Shown here: positions 1 through 6,100 of the stretch, piece by piece
Numbering within the stretch: the stretch's first letter is position 1
Layout of the letters: every line of letters starts with the position of its first letter
Assembly: GCA_934086485.1 (NCBI GenBank)
Contig: CAKOIF010000015.1
Coordinates: 1 to 38,192, forward strand
DNA from: an uncultured Bacilli bacterium
GTDB taxonomy: Bacteria; Bacillota_I; Bacilli_A; RF39; UBA660
Reading direction: 5' to 3'
Length of the DNA: 38,192 nucleotides
Program-made: the position numbers and the translations under genes
Notes under the pieces: model-generated
The model's input: only the letters and a program-made list of their open reading frames with translations
Told to the model about the DNA's origin: nothing
Database searches by the model: none

Positions 1-27
1 TCTTTCTTCATAACTTATTTTAGTCAT
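1..27 (-). CDS. IS3-family transposase OrfA, first 9 codons only
   Basis: An ATG at 27-25 opens a frame reading MTKISYEER before the window ends. It lies just inside an IS3-like inverted repeat and its terminator, where orfA of IS3-family elements begins. OrfA supplies the helix-turn-helix part of the transposase and is normally joined to OrfB by -1 frameshifting. Nine codons do not prove the identity, so the call rests on the flanking repeat. Confidence 0.5.
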
Positions 28-32
28 ACAAA

Positions 33-66
33 AACCTCGTTTCTATTTTGTCCAAGAAACGGGGTT
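33..66 (-). terminator. Rho-independent terminator inside the IS 5' end
   Basis: The arms 56-66 and 33-43 pair over 11 bp with one G-T wobble around a 12-nt loop. On the minus strand the hairpin is followed by TTTTTG. It lies between the inverted repeat and the orfA start, so it would stop transcripts from the gene at 84-851 before they enter the transposase. Confidence 0.7.
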
Positions 67-73
67 CATATCA

Positions 74-92
74 ATTTATCCCCTTAATTTAA
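74..92. repeat. 19-bp direct repeat, copy 1 (half terminator, abuts the IS)
   Basis: This 19-bp stretch is identical to 988-1006. In the second copy it forms the 5' part of the pheT terminator. Here only the 5' arm (minus AGGGGAT, 84-78) and the loop remain, and the IS starts at the next base, where the 3' arm should be. Confidence 0.75.
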
Positions 93-851
93 ATTGTCTA
101 GAATAGACTCATTATTTTCTATTATACTGTTTATTATATACATTTCTTCTTCAGATACTCCATATCTTTTAAATAATTCATCAGAAATATTACATTTTCT
201 AGAATACCTCCATAAAATTGGAAAATCAGGTTCTGGTTCTATCATTTTTTCAATATAATTATTCAATCTATTCATATTTTCCTCTGAAAAATTAACTTTA
301 TATGTGGTTATTTTATTGTTTAATACTTTTTTAACTAATATTGATTTATCATCTTTAAAGTATATGAAATAATCTAAATTATCATTTTCGTGGTATTCTA
401 TTTTATATTTATATTCTTCAACATTTATTTCAAAGTTTGATTCTCCGCCTTCTAAAGAATATATTACATCTTTTTGATACAAATTTAATTGTTTGGTACC
501 ATATATAACAACTTTATTACCATTTAATTTTGTAGAAAAATTAGTCTCTACAAATTTTTTCAATTTATCAATACTTTCTTTTGAAAACTTTTGTGTTCTT
601 TTTTCTGTTTTTGATTTACAATTTACAGCACTACATGCATGTGTTATATTTATTTTTACCTTATCTTTATATATTTTAATATCTCTATTCGTTCCAGGTT
701 CCCCACCATCAAAAAAAGAAATTTCATAAATTATATTTTTTTCATCATTTATATCATTCATTTTGTTGAAATATATTACTCCTACTATAGTTAATATTAT
801 TAAAAATAGTAATGCAATTATAATAATTTTTAAAGTTATATTATTTTTCAT
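84..851 (-). CDS. Membrane-anchored extracellular protein of unknown function
   Basis: This 255-aa protein has a short basic N-terminus, one hydrophobic segment at about residues 8-28, and a polar remainder that should lie outside the cell. There is no lipobox. The outer part is rich in Lys, Asn and Glu and holds two nearby cysteines (ACSAVNC, about residues 72-78) and a later one (RKCN), so a disulfide is possible. I recognise no family. It has its own promoter (874-903) and a good RBS (AGAAAGG) just before its ATG. Its stop lies 11 bp from the IS boundary. It may be a recent arrival downstream of pheT, because a 19-bp repeat flanks it. Confidence 0.75.
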   Translation of the reverse strand: MKNNITLKIIIIALLFLIILTIVGVIYFNKMNDINDEKNIIYEISFFDGGEPGTNRDIKIYKDKVKINITHACSAVNCKSKTEKRTQKFSKESIDKLKKFVETNFSTKLNGNKVVIYGTKQLNLYQKDVIYSLEGGESNFEINVEEYKYKIEYHENDNLDYFIYFKDDKSILVKKVLNNKITTYKVNFSEENMNRLNNYIEKMIEPEPDFPILWRYSRKCNISDELFKRYGVSEEEMYIINSIIENNESILDNLN

Positions 852-873
852 TTTTTCCTACCTTTCTAGGTTC

Positions 874-903
874 ATTATATCATGAAGCTTATTTAATCTA
901 CAA
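874..903 (-). promoter_or_regulatory. Promoter for the 84-851 gene
   Basis: An extended -10, TGATATAAT, has its hexamer at 874-879. A weak -35 (TTGTAG, 898-903) lies 18 bp upstream. The position, about 25 bp before the start codon, fits a dedicated promoter. Confidence 0.6.
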
Positions 904-980
904 GATATTATAATCAATTCTTCATTATATTTTTAGTGATTCATCCAATGTGGAAACTTACGATTTTAAAGTACTAAAAA

Positions 981-998
981 AGAGGATATTTATCCCCT
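981..998 (-). terminator. pheST operon terminator
   Basis: Arms AGGGGAT (998-992) and ATCCTCT (987-981) pair over 7 bp, with one G-T wobble and a 4-nt loop. A run of six T on the minus strand follows (to 976). The hairpin overlaps the pheT stop codon. Confidence 0.85.
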
Positions 999-1006
999 TA
1001 ATTTAA
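988..1006. repeat. 19-bp direct repeat, copy 2 (pheT 3' end)
   Basis: This is the second copy of the repeat at 74-92. It covers the last codons of pheT and the 5' half of its terminator. The two copies are 914 bp apart in the same orientation and enclose one gene. Confidence 0.75.
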
Positions 1007-3356
1007 CATTTAAATTATTTGTTACTTTATTAATAATATTTTCAAAATTATCCATAACTTCTTTTTCAGTTAAAGTTCTTTCATTATCACTATAAGTTAA
1101 TTTAAATGCGATACTTTTTTCATTACTATCATTATTTGGAATATATAAATCAAATACATCAATATTTTTAAGAAGTCTTCCACCTGCTTTTTTAATTTCC
1201 TTCATTAAACTATCACAAGTAATATCTTTATTACATACAAATGCTACATCTTTAATAATTTCTGGATATTTTGAGGCTTCTTTATATTTAATTGGTTTTA
1301 TATCACCCATTAATTTATTAATAGAAAGTTCACAAACATAAACATTATCTTTACAAATAGTGGGATGAACTTTACCAATTATTCCTATTTGCTTATTATC
1401 TAGGGTAATACTTGCACTTATACCTGGATGTAAGTTATTTATTTCGCTAGCTACAAAATTATATCTATTTTTAAGTCCTAGATAATCTAATAGATTTTGA
1501 ACAATACCTTTTAAAGTATAAAAATCACATTCAATTTCATTATGATTCCATGCGTTATAAATATATTTTCCACTTATAAGCATTGCTACTTTAATATCTT
1601 CATTAAAGTCTTTATCATAAGTTTTACTTATTTCATAAAGTAATATATCATCTACTTTTCTTGCTTTATTATAGTCGTAAACATTTAAAAGTGATGGAAT
1701 AATGGTAGTTCTAACAATGCTTTTATCTGCGCTCATTGGATTAGGAAGTACTACATTTTCTTTGTTTTCATATTTAAATAAGTTAGCCATAGATAAAGAT
1801 ACTAAAGTATATGTTTTACATTCATTTAATCCTAAACTACGTAGTCTTTTTGAAATAATCTTTCTATATTTAACATCGCCAATATATTCACCTTTTTTGT
1901 ATGTACCTTTTGGTAAAGTAGATATTAAATTTTCATAACCATAAAGTCTTCCTATTTCTTCGGCAATATCATTAACATATGGATCAATATCAAGTCTACG
2001 ATTAGGTATTGTTACTGTAAATATACCATCTTCATATGTATATTCAAACATTAACCTATCTAGTTCTTTAGCCATATCTTCAGTTGAAATTTCAATTCCT
2101 AACATTTTATTAACATCATTTGGATTAAATTTAACTATTTTTTTAGTTTTATCTACTCTATCATATGTTACCCTACCTGATAAAATTTTTGCATCAGCAT
2201 ATTTTTCAAGTAAATGACATGCCCTATTTAATGCTTCAATTGTATATTCATAATTTAAGCCTTTACCATATCTAATTGAGGCCTCGCTTTTTAAACTTAA
2301 TCTTGCTGCTGTATTTCTTATTGAAACAGCATCAAATATAGCACTTTCAATTAAAATAGTTTTAGTATTTTCATCAACATCTGTATTTTCTCCACCCATT
2401 ACACCGGCAATACATACTGGTTTTTGGCCATCAGTTATAACTATATCACTTTCATTTAATACTCTATCTTTTCCATCTAAAGTTTTAATTTTTTCATCAT
2501 TTAAAGCATTTCTAACAACAATTTTATCACCAAGTTTATCTTTATCAAAGAAATGTAAAGGTTGTCCATATTCAAGCATAACATAATTTGAAATATCAAC
2601 AACATTATTAATTGGTCTCATACCAGCACTAATAAGTCTATCTTGAATAAATTTTGGTGATGGTTTAATATTTAAATTTGTTACCATCTTTGCAAGATAA
2701 AATGGACATTTTTCAGTATTTACCTCTAAAGAAAAGTGATTTGTAATGCTATCTTCGATTTCATTATAATTACTATCAGGAAGTGTTACCTTTTTGTTTA
2801 ATATTGAGGCAATTTCGTAAGCAAAACCAATATGATAGTAACAATCGTTATTTCTATGTTTATGAACATCAAGATCATATATAGTATCAGATGAACCTAG
2901 TAAAAATTGTGGATCACTTCCTATGACTGCATCATCTGGTAAAATATAAATACCTTTAGCATAGTTTTCCTCAGTCTTTTCTTCGAGGCCTAATTCAGAA
3001 AGTGCACATAACATTCCAAAAGATTCTACTCCTCTTATTTTAGTTTTTTTAATTTCAAAATCTCCAGGTAAAACTGCACCAATTAAAGCCACAATTACTT
3101 TTTCATTTTCTTTTACATTTGGAGCACCGCAAACAATCTGAAGTATTTCATTTCCAACATCAACTTTACAAACATGTAAATGATCTGAATCTGGATGCAT
3201 TGTGCACTGTTTTACTAAACCAACACATAAATTATCAATATGATTAGTAATAACTTTTTCAACATTAATACCTGCTTTAGTAACTTTAACAGCTAACTGT
3301 TTTAAATCTATACCATCTAAATCAATATAATCTTTAACCCAATTTAAACTTATCAT
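990..3356 (-). CDS. pheT: Phenylalanine--tRNA ligase beta subunit
   Basis: This is the large subunit of the heterotetrameric PheRS, which charges tRNA-Phe in the cytoplasm. In the chosen 788-aa frame there is an N-terminal tRNA-binding OB domain (about 40-150, with HPDSDHLHVC), the B3/B4 editing region, the B5 domain, a catalytic-like core and a C-terminal FDX-ACB domain (last 90 residues, from about SKYPEI). I place the start at ATG 3356, giving MISLNWVKDY, because PheT proteins begin this way and an AGAAAGGA RBS (3365-3372) precedes it. The in-frame ATG at 3377 would add seven residues inside pheS. The stop of pheS lies one base upstream, so the two subunits are translated together under the T-box. 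Confidence 0.97.
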   Translation of the reverse strand: MISLNWVKDYIDLDGIDLKQLAVKVTKAGINVEKVITNHIDNLCVGLVKQCTMHPDSDHLHVCKVDVGNEILQIVCGAPNVKENEKVIVALIGAVLPGDFEIKKTKIRGVESFGMLCALSELGLEEKTEENYAKGIYILPDDAVIGSDPQFLLGSSDTIYDLDVHKHRNNDCYYHIGFAYEIASILNKKVTLPDSNYNEIEDSITNHFSLEVNTEKCPFYLAKMVTNLNIKPSPKFIQDRLISAGMRPINNVVDISNYVMLEYGQPLHFFDKDKLGDKIVVRNALNDEKIKTLDGKDRVLNESDIVITDGQKPVCIAGVMGGENTDVDENTKTILIESAIFDAVSIRNTAARLSLKSEASIRYGKGLNYEYTIEALNRACHLLEKYADAKILSGRVTYDRVDKTKKIVKFNPNDVNKMLGIEISTEDMAKELDRLMFEYTYEDGIFTVTIPNRRLDIDPYVNDIAEEIGRLYGYENLISTLPKGTYKKGEYIGDVKYRKIISKRLRSLGLNECKTYTLVSLSMANLFKYENKENVVLPNPMSADKSIVRTTIIPSLLNVYDYNKARKVDDILLYEISKTYDKDFNEDIKVAMLISGKYIYNAWNHNEIECDFYTLKGIVQNLLDYLGLKNRYNFVASEINNLHPGISASITLDNKQIGIIGKVHPTICKDNVYVCELSINKLMGDIKPIKYKEASKYPEIIKDVAFVCNKDITCDSLMKEIKKAGGRLLKNIDVFDLYIPNNDSNEKSIAFKLTYSDNERTLTEKEVMDNFENIINKVTNNLNVKLRG

Positions 3357-3357
3357 A

Positions 3358-4383
3358 CTAATTTTCCTTTCTATCAAATACTTGAACTTCTCTTAAATCT
3401 GCTGTATAAAATGTTCTTATATCATTTATATTATATTTAAGCATTGCAAGTCTTTCAGCACCAAAACCAAATGCAAAACCAGTCCATTTATTTGGATCAT
3501 AACCACAATTTTTTAATACATTTGGATGAACTATACCTGCACCTGCAACAGTAATCCAACCAGTATTTTTACATAAACTACATCCCTTACCATTACAAGC
3601 AAAACAACTTATATCAGTTTCTACTGAAGGCTCAGTAAATTGATAATAACTTGGTCTAAATCTTGTTACACAGTTTTCTCCGAATAACTTTTTAGCAAGT
3701 AAATCAAATATTCCCTTAAGATCTGATAAACTTATTTCTTTGTCGACTACTAAACCTTCAATTTGCATAAATTGATGAGAATGAGTTGCATCATCATCAT
3801 CACGTCGATATGTTTTACCAGGACATATCATTCTAATTGGTGTTTCACCATTTCCCTTAAGCATTGTTCTTGCTTGTACAGGAGATGTTTGACTACGAAG
3901 AAGCACTTCATCATTAACAATATAAAATGTATCTTGGGCATCTCTTGCAGGATGTCCTTTTGGAATATTTAAAAGTTCAAAATTATATTTATCTTCCTCA
4001 ATTTCTGGACCATCTACTACATCAAATCCAAGTGACATAAAAAGCTCTTCTACCTCTTCAATAGTTTTTTCAAGAATGTTTGGAGCGCCACACTTAATAC
4101 ATACTCCAGGAAGAGTAACATCAATTTTTTCACCCTCTAATTTTTCATTAATTATTTTATTATTAATTTCATCATTTTTCTTTGTAAATGCTTCATTAAA
4201 ATAAGTCTTAATTTCATTTACATACATTCCATATGCTTTTTTATCTTCAGCTTCTCTAATCTTACTTTGAAGTTCTGTAATTACTCCACTTTTTCCTAAA
4301 TATTTTACTTTAACATCATTTAATTCATTTAAATTATTAACTTTTTCTAAATCTTTAACTATTTCCTCTTTAATATTTTCCAT
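3358..4383 (-). CDS. pheS: Phenylalanine--tRNA ligase alpha subunit
   Basis: This is the catalytic subunit of PheRS, a class II synthetase that makes Phe-tRNA-Phe with PheT. It has an N-terminal coiled coil (first 90 residues), motif 2 around TYRRDDDDATHSHQF and motif 3 around GFGAERLAMLKYN. A four-Cys cluster (CFAC...CSLC) precedes the last catalytic strands, as in many Firmicutes PheS. An extra CIKCGAP pair sits where other PheS usually have a Gly/His-rich turn. I choose ATG 4383 (341 aa, starting MENIKEEI) because a full AAGGAGG RBS (4389-4395) precedes it. The longer frame from 4416 runs into the T-box terminator. Confidence 0.97.
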   Translation of the reverse strand: MENIKEEIVKDLEKVNNLNELNDVKVKYLGKSGVITELQSKIREAEDKKAYGMYVNEIKTYFNEAFTKKNDEINNKIINEKLEGEKIDVTLPGVCIKCGAPNILEKTIEEVEELFMSLGFDVVDGPEIEEDKYNFELLNIPKGHPARDAQDTFYIVNDEVLLRSQTSPVQARTMLKGNGETPIRMICPGKTYRRDDDDATHSHQFMQIEGLVVDKEISLSDLKGIFDLLAKKLFGENCVTRFRPSYYQFTEPSVETDISCFACNGKGCSLCKNTGWITVAGAGIVHPNVLKNCGYDPNKWTGFAFGFGAERLAMLKYNINDIRTFYTADLREVQVFDRKEN

Positions 4384-4395
4384 TATTTCCTCCTT

Positions 4396-4585
4396 AAAAA
4401 AATAAAAACTTCCCATATTTATAGGGGCGTTTTATCGCTGTACCACCCTACTTTATGAAAAGTTTATTTCAATCTTTATATTTATAACGTAATTACCCGT
4501 TTATACTCCTTATTTGAATTTCGTTTTATAGTTTCTTAATACTTTCACCAAATGCATTAATCTCTTTTAAATTATAAAACTACTT
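4396..4585 (-). promoter_or_regulatory. T-box leader controlling pheS-pheT
   Basis: The minus strand carries AGGGTGGTACAGCG (4449-4436), one base from the T-box consensus. It can pair with the downstream CGC-CCCTA to form the antiterminator. A competing hairpin (4412-4426, CCC..GGG with a bulge), followed by a T-rich tract at 4408-4395, is the terminator. An upstream stem (GTTTTATA with TATAAAAC) bounds a small stem I. A TTC triplet at 4518-4516 is a candidate Phe specifier codon. By family knowledge, uncharged tRNA-Phe should favour readthrough into pheST. The promoter was not identified and may lie in the 3' end of the rubrerythrin gene. Confidence 0.9.
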
Positions 4586-4603
4586 ATAATAATTCATCGT
4601 ATA

Positions 4604-5143
4604 TTAATAATTTGTTGCTTTTAATTCCATAAATGATTCAGAATGTTTACATACAGGACATACTTTTAAAGCATCTTTTCCGTAATAAACGTGACCACAG
4701 TTTCTACAAATCCAAATAACTTCTTCATTTCTATGGAATACTTTATCTTCCTCAATATTACCTATTAATTTTAAATATCTTTCTTCATGATGTTTTTCAA
4801 TATCGCCAACCATTTCAAATAATTTTGCAATATCTTCGAATCCTTCTTCTCTAGCGATAGCAGCAAATCCTTTGTACATTTCAGTCCATTCAAAGTTTTC
4901 TCCGTTTGCGGCATCTTTTAAGTTTTCCATAGTCGTAGGAATATCTCCACCATTTAATGCTTTAAACCAAAGTTTTGCGTGTTCTTTTTCATTATTTGCA
5001 GTTTCTTCAAAAATACTTGCTATTTGTTCATAACCTTCTTTTTTAGCTTTACTTGCATAGTATGTATATTTATTTCTTGCTTGACTTTCTCCAGCGAAAG
5101 CAGCCATTAAATTGCTTTCTGTTTTACTACCTTTTAATTCCAT
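4604..5143 (-). CDS. rbr: Rubrerythrin
   Basis: This 179-aa protein has a ferritin-like diiron domain (residues 1-140) and a C-terminal rubredoxin domain. The diiron domain shows the carboxylate/His pattern ESQARN, ETANNEKEHA, EEGFEDIA and EKHHEER. The rubredoxin domain has the CRNCG and CPVCK pairs that bind one iron. The family reduces hydrogen peroxide in anaerobes, with electrons passing through the rubredoxin site. It stands alone behind its own strong promoter. A palindrome over that promoter (5191-5207) suggests control by a repressor, plausibly an oxidative-stress one. Confidence 0.96.
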   Translation of the reverse strand: MELKGSKTESNLMAAFAGESQARNKYTYYASKAKKEGYEQIASIFEETANNEKEHAKLWFKALNGGDIPTTMENLKDAANGENFEWTEMYKGFAAIAREEGFEDIAKLFEMVGDIEKHHEERYLKLIGNIEEDKVFHRNEEVIWICRNCGHVYYGKDALKVCPVCKHSESFMELKATNY

Positions 5144-5167
5144 ATTTTCACTCCTTTTTCATGTCTA

Positions 5168-5196
5168 ATATTATCACATAAATTATAATGTGTCAA
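5168..5196 (-). promoter_or_regulatory. Strong promoter for rubrerythrin
   Basis: A consensus -35 TTGACA (5196-5191), a 17-bp spacer and an extended -10 TGATAATAT (hexamer 5173-5168). The start codon follows about 25 bp downstream. Confidence 0.85.
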
Positions 5197-5207
5197 ACAC
5201 TTTGACA
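5191..5207. promoter_or_regulatory. Operator-like palindrome over the rbr -35
   Basis: A perfect inverted repeat TGTCAAA-cac-TTTGACA with 7-bp arms and a 3-bp centre. One arm contains the -35 hexamer. A protein bound here would block RNA polymerase. No regulator is encoded nearby. Confidence 0.55.
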
Positions 5208-5216
5208 TAAAAAAAC

Positions 5217-5233
5217 TCATAAATAATTTATGA
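5217..5233 (-). terminator. Terminator after the sipW-like operon
   Basis: The arms TCATAAA and TTTATGA pair over 7 bp with a 3-nt loop, followed on the minus strand by seven T (5215-5209). T residues on the other side make it look bidirectional, but no plus-strand gene needs it. It overlaps the stop codon of the small gene. Confidence 0.75.
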
Positions 5234-5452
5234 ATTTTTTTTAGTTATTAATTTTAATAAAATATCTTCATTCTTTTCTAAAATAACATAATAACCATCA
5301 TCATAGACTTCTTTAACAAAAACAAATTTATCTGTTTTCTCATTATCTAAAAGTTCGTATGCTAGATAATAAATACTATTATTTAACTCATATTTATTAG
5401 TTAAAATATACTTTTTGTTATTTTCAAGAACTACTATATCATTTATTCTCAC
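5228..5452 (-). CDS. Small protein, DUF1292-like (tentative)
   Basis: A 74-aa soluble protein with alternating hydrophobic and charged stretches (DIVVLENNKKYIL, YYLAYELLD, YYVILEKNEDILLKL), a pattern that would suit a small beta-rich fold. It resembles the DUF1292 type, in which a keyword-like segment precedes a short strand and an acidic turn. This is a weak impression only. There is no signal peptide or cysteine. Its ATG overlaps the signal peptidase stop by four bases (ATGA), so the two are probably translationally coupled and may act together. Confidence 0.7.
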   Translation of the reverse strand: MRINDIVVLENNKKYILTNKYELNNSIYYLAYELLDNEKTDKFVFVKEVYDDGYYVILEKNEDILLKLITKKNS

Positions 5453-6087
5453 TGTAAATGCTCTTCCTGACTAACAATTTTTTGATTTTCAATTTCTGCA
5501 CGTTTTTTTACATTACTTACTTTAATTAATTTCATTATATCTTGAATTATAATTACAAGAGCCGGAATAATTACAACAACAAGCCAACCTATTTTACTTC
5601 CTACAAATCTTTGAACATTTCCAAGTCCAGGAATTTTTAATACAACTTTACCAATGAGATTACTATATGATGCTGGAGTATCATCTTTAATAGGATTATT
5701 ATCTCCTTTTGTTACATATTCATAGTCACTAGCAGTTTCATCATAAAAAATATCTTGTACTCTATGAGTAACAGTTTTTCCATAAGATAAAACACCTGTT
5801 GATTCGAAAGTAATTATATCATTAACTTTTATATCCGTGGGTTTATCTACCGTTTTATTTATTATAACATCTAATACATTAATTGTTGGAACCATGCTTT
5901 GTGAAACTATTGTATATACAGAGAAAAAAGGTCTATATTTACTACCTTTAGCTTCATAAAGTTTTAATGAAACAAAATAATACAATAAAAATGCTGCACA
6001 AATTATTAATATGGAAAATAATGTCCAAGATATAACTGAACCAATATAATTTAATATTGATTTAATTCTCATTTTTTTTGTAATCAT
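5449..6087 (-). CDS. sipW: Signal peptidase I, SipW (ER/archaeal) type
   Basis: This 212-aa membrane protein has TM segments at about 13-38 and 165-190 with the catalytic part between them. The motif SQSMVPT carries the nucleophile Ser64. THRV carries His108, replacing the Lys of ordinary bacterial enzymes, and KGDNNP-IKD supplies the acidic residues (Asp129, Asp135). This Ser-His arrangement marks the SipW group, which in Bacillus matures the matrix proteins TasA and TapA. The gene starts 13 bp after a large secreted-type protein with a TasA-like C-terminal domain, so that neighbour is the likely substrate. The RBS AGAAAGGAG is well placed. Confidence 0.92.
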   Translation of the reverse strand: MITKKMRIKSILNYIGSVISWTLFSILIICAAFLLYYFVSLKLYEAKGSKYRPFFSVYTIVSQSMVPTINVLDVIINKTVDKPTDIKVNDIITFESTGVLSYGKTVTHRVQDIFYDETASDYEYVTKGDNNPIKDDTPASYSNLIGKVVLKIPGLGNVQRFVGSKIGWLVVVIIPALVIIIQDIMKLIKVSNVKKRAEIENQKIVSQEEHLQ

Positions 6088-6100
6088 ATTTTTCTCCTTT

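Larger units (their letters stand above)
1..73 (-). mobile_element. IS3-family (IS150-like) element, 5' end, runs off the left edge
   Basis: Reading the minus strand inward from 73, the end starts TGATATGAACCCC and has TTGGACA at 55-49. The element end at 38119 has the same TG start, TGAACCCC at the same offset (5) and TTGGACA at the same offset (18), so the two look like left and right inverted repeats of one IS type. An internal terminator (33-66) and an orfA-like start (27) follow. The outer boundary at 73 is inferred from the TG dinucleotide usual for this family. The target duplication cannot be seen. Confidence 0.7.

Noticed and set aside
3354..3377. Longer pheT start (MIERKISM...)
   Set aside because: The internal ATG at 3356 has a proper RBS and gives the family-typical N-terminus.
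4384..4416. Longer pheS start (MGSFYFFKEEI...)
   Set aside because: This part is the T-box terminator and the RBS of pheS, not coding.
5174..5190. PerR box in the rbr promoter
   Set aside because: One half (TTATAAT) fits, but the other half departs clearly from ATTATAA.
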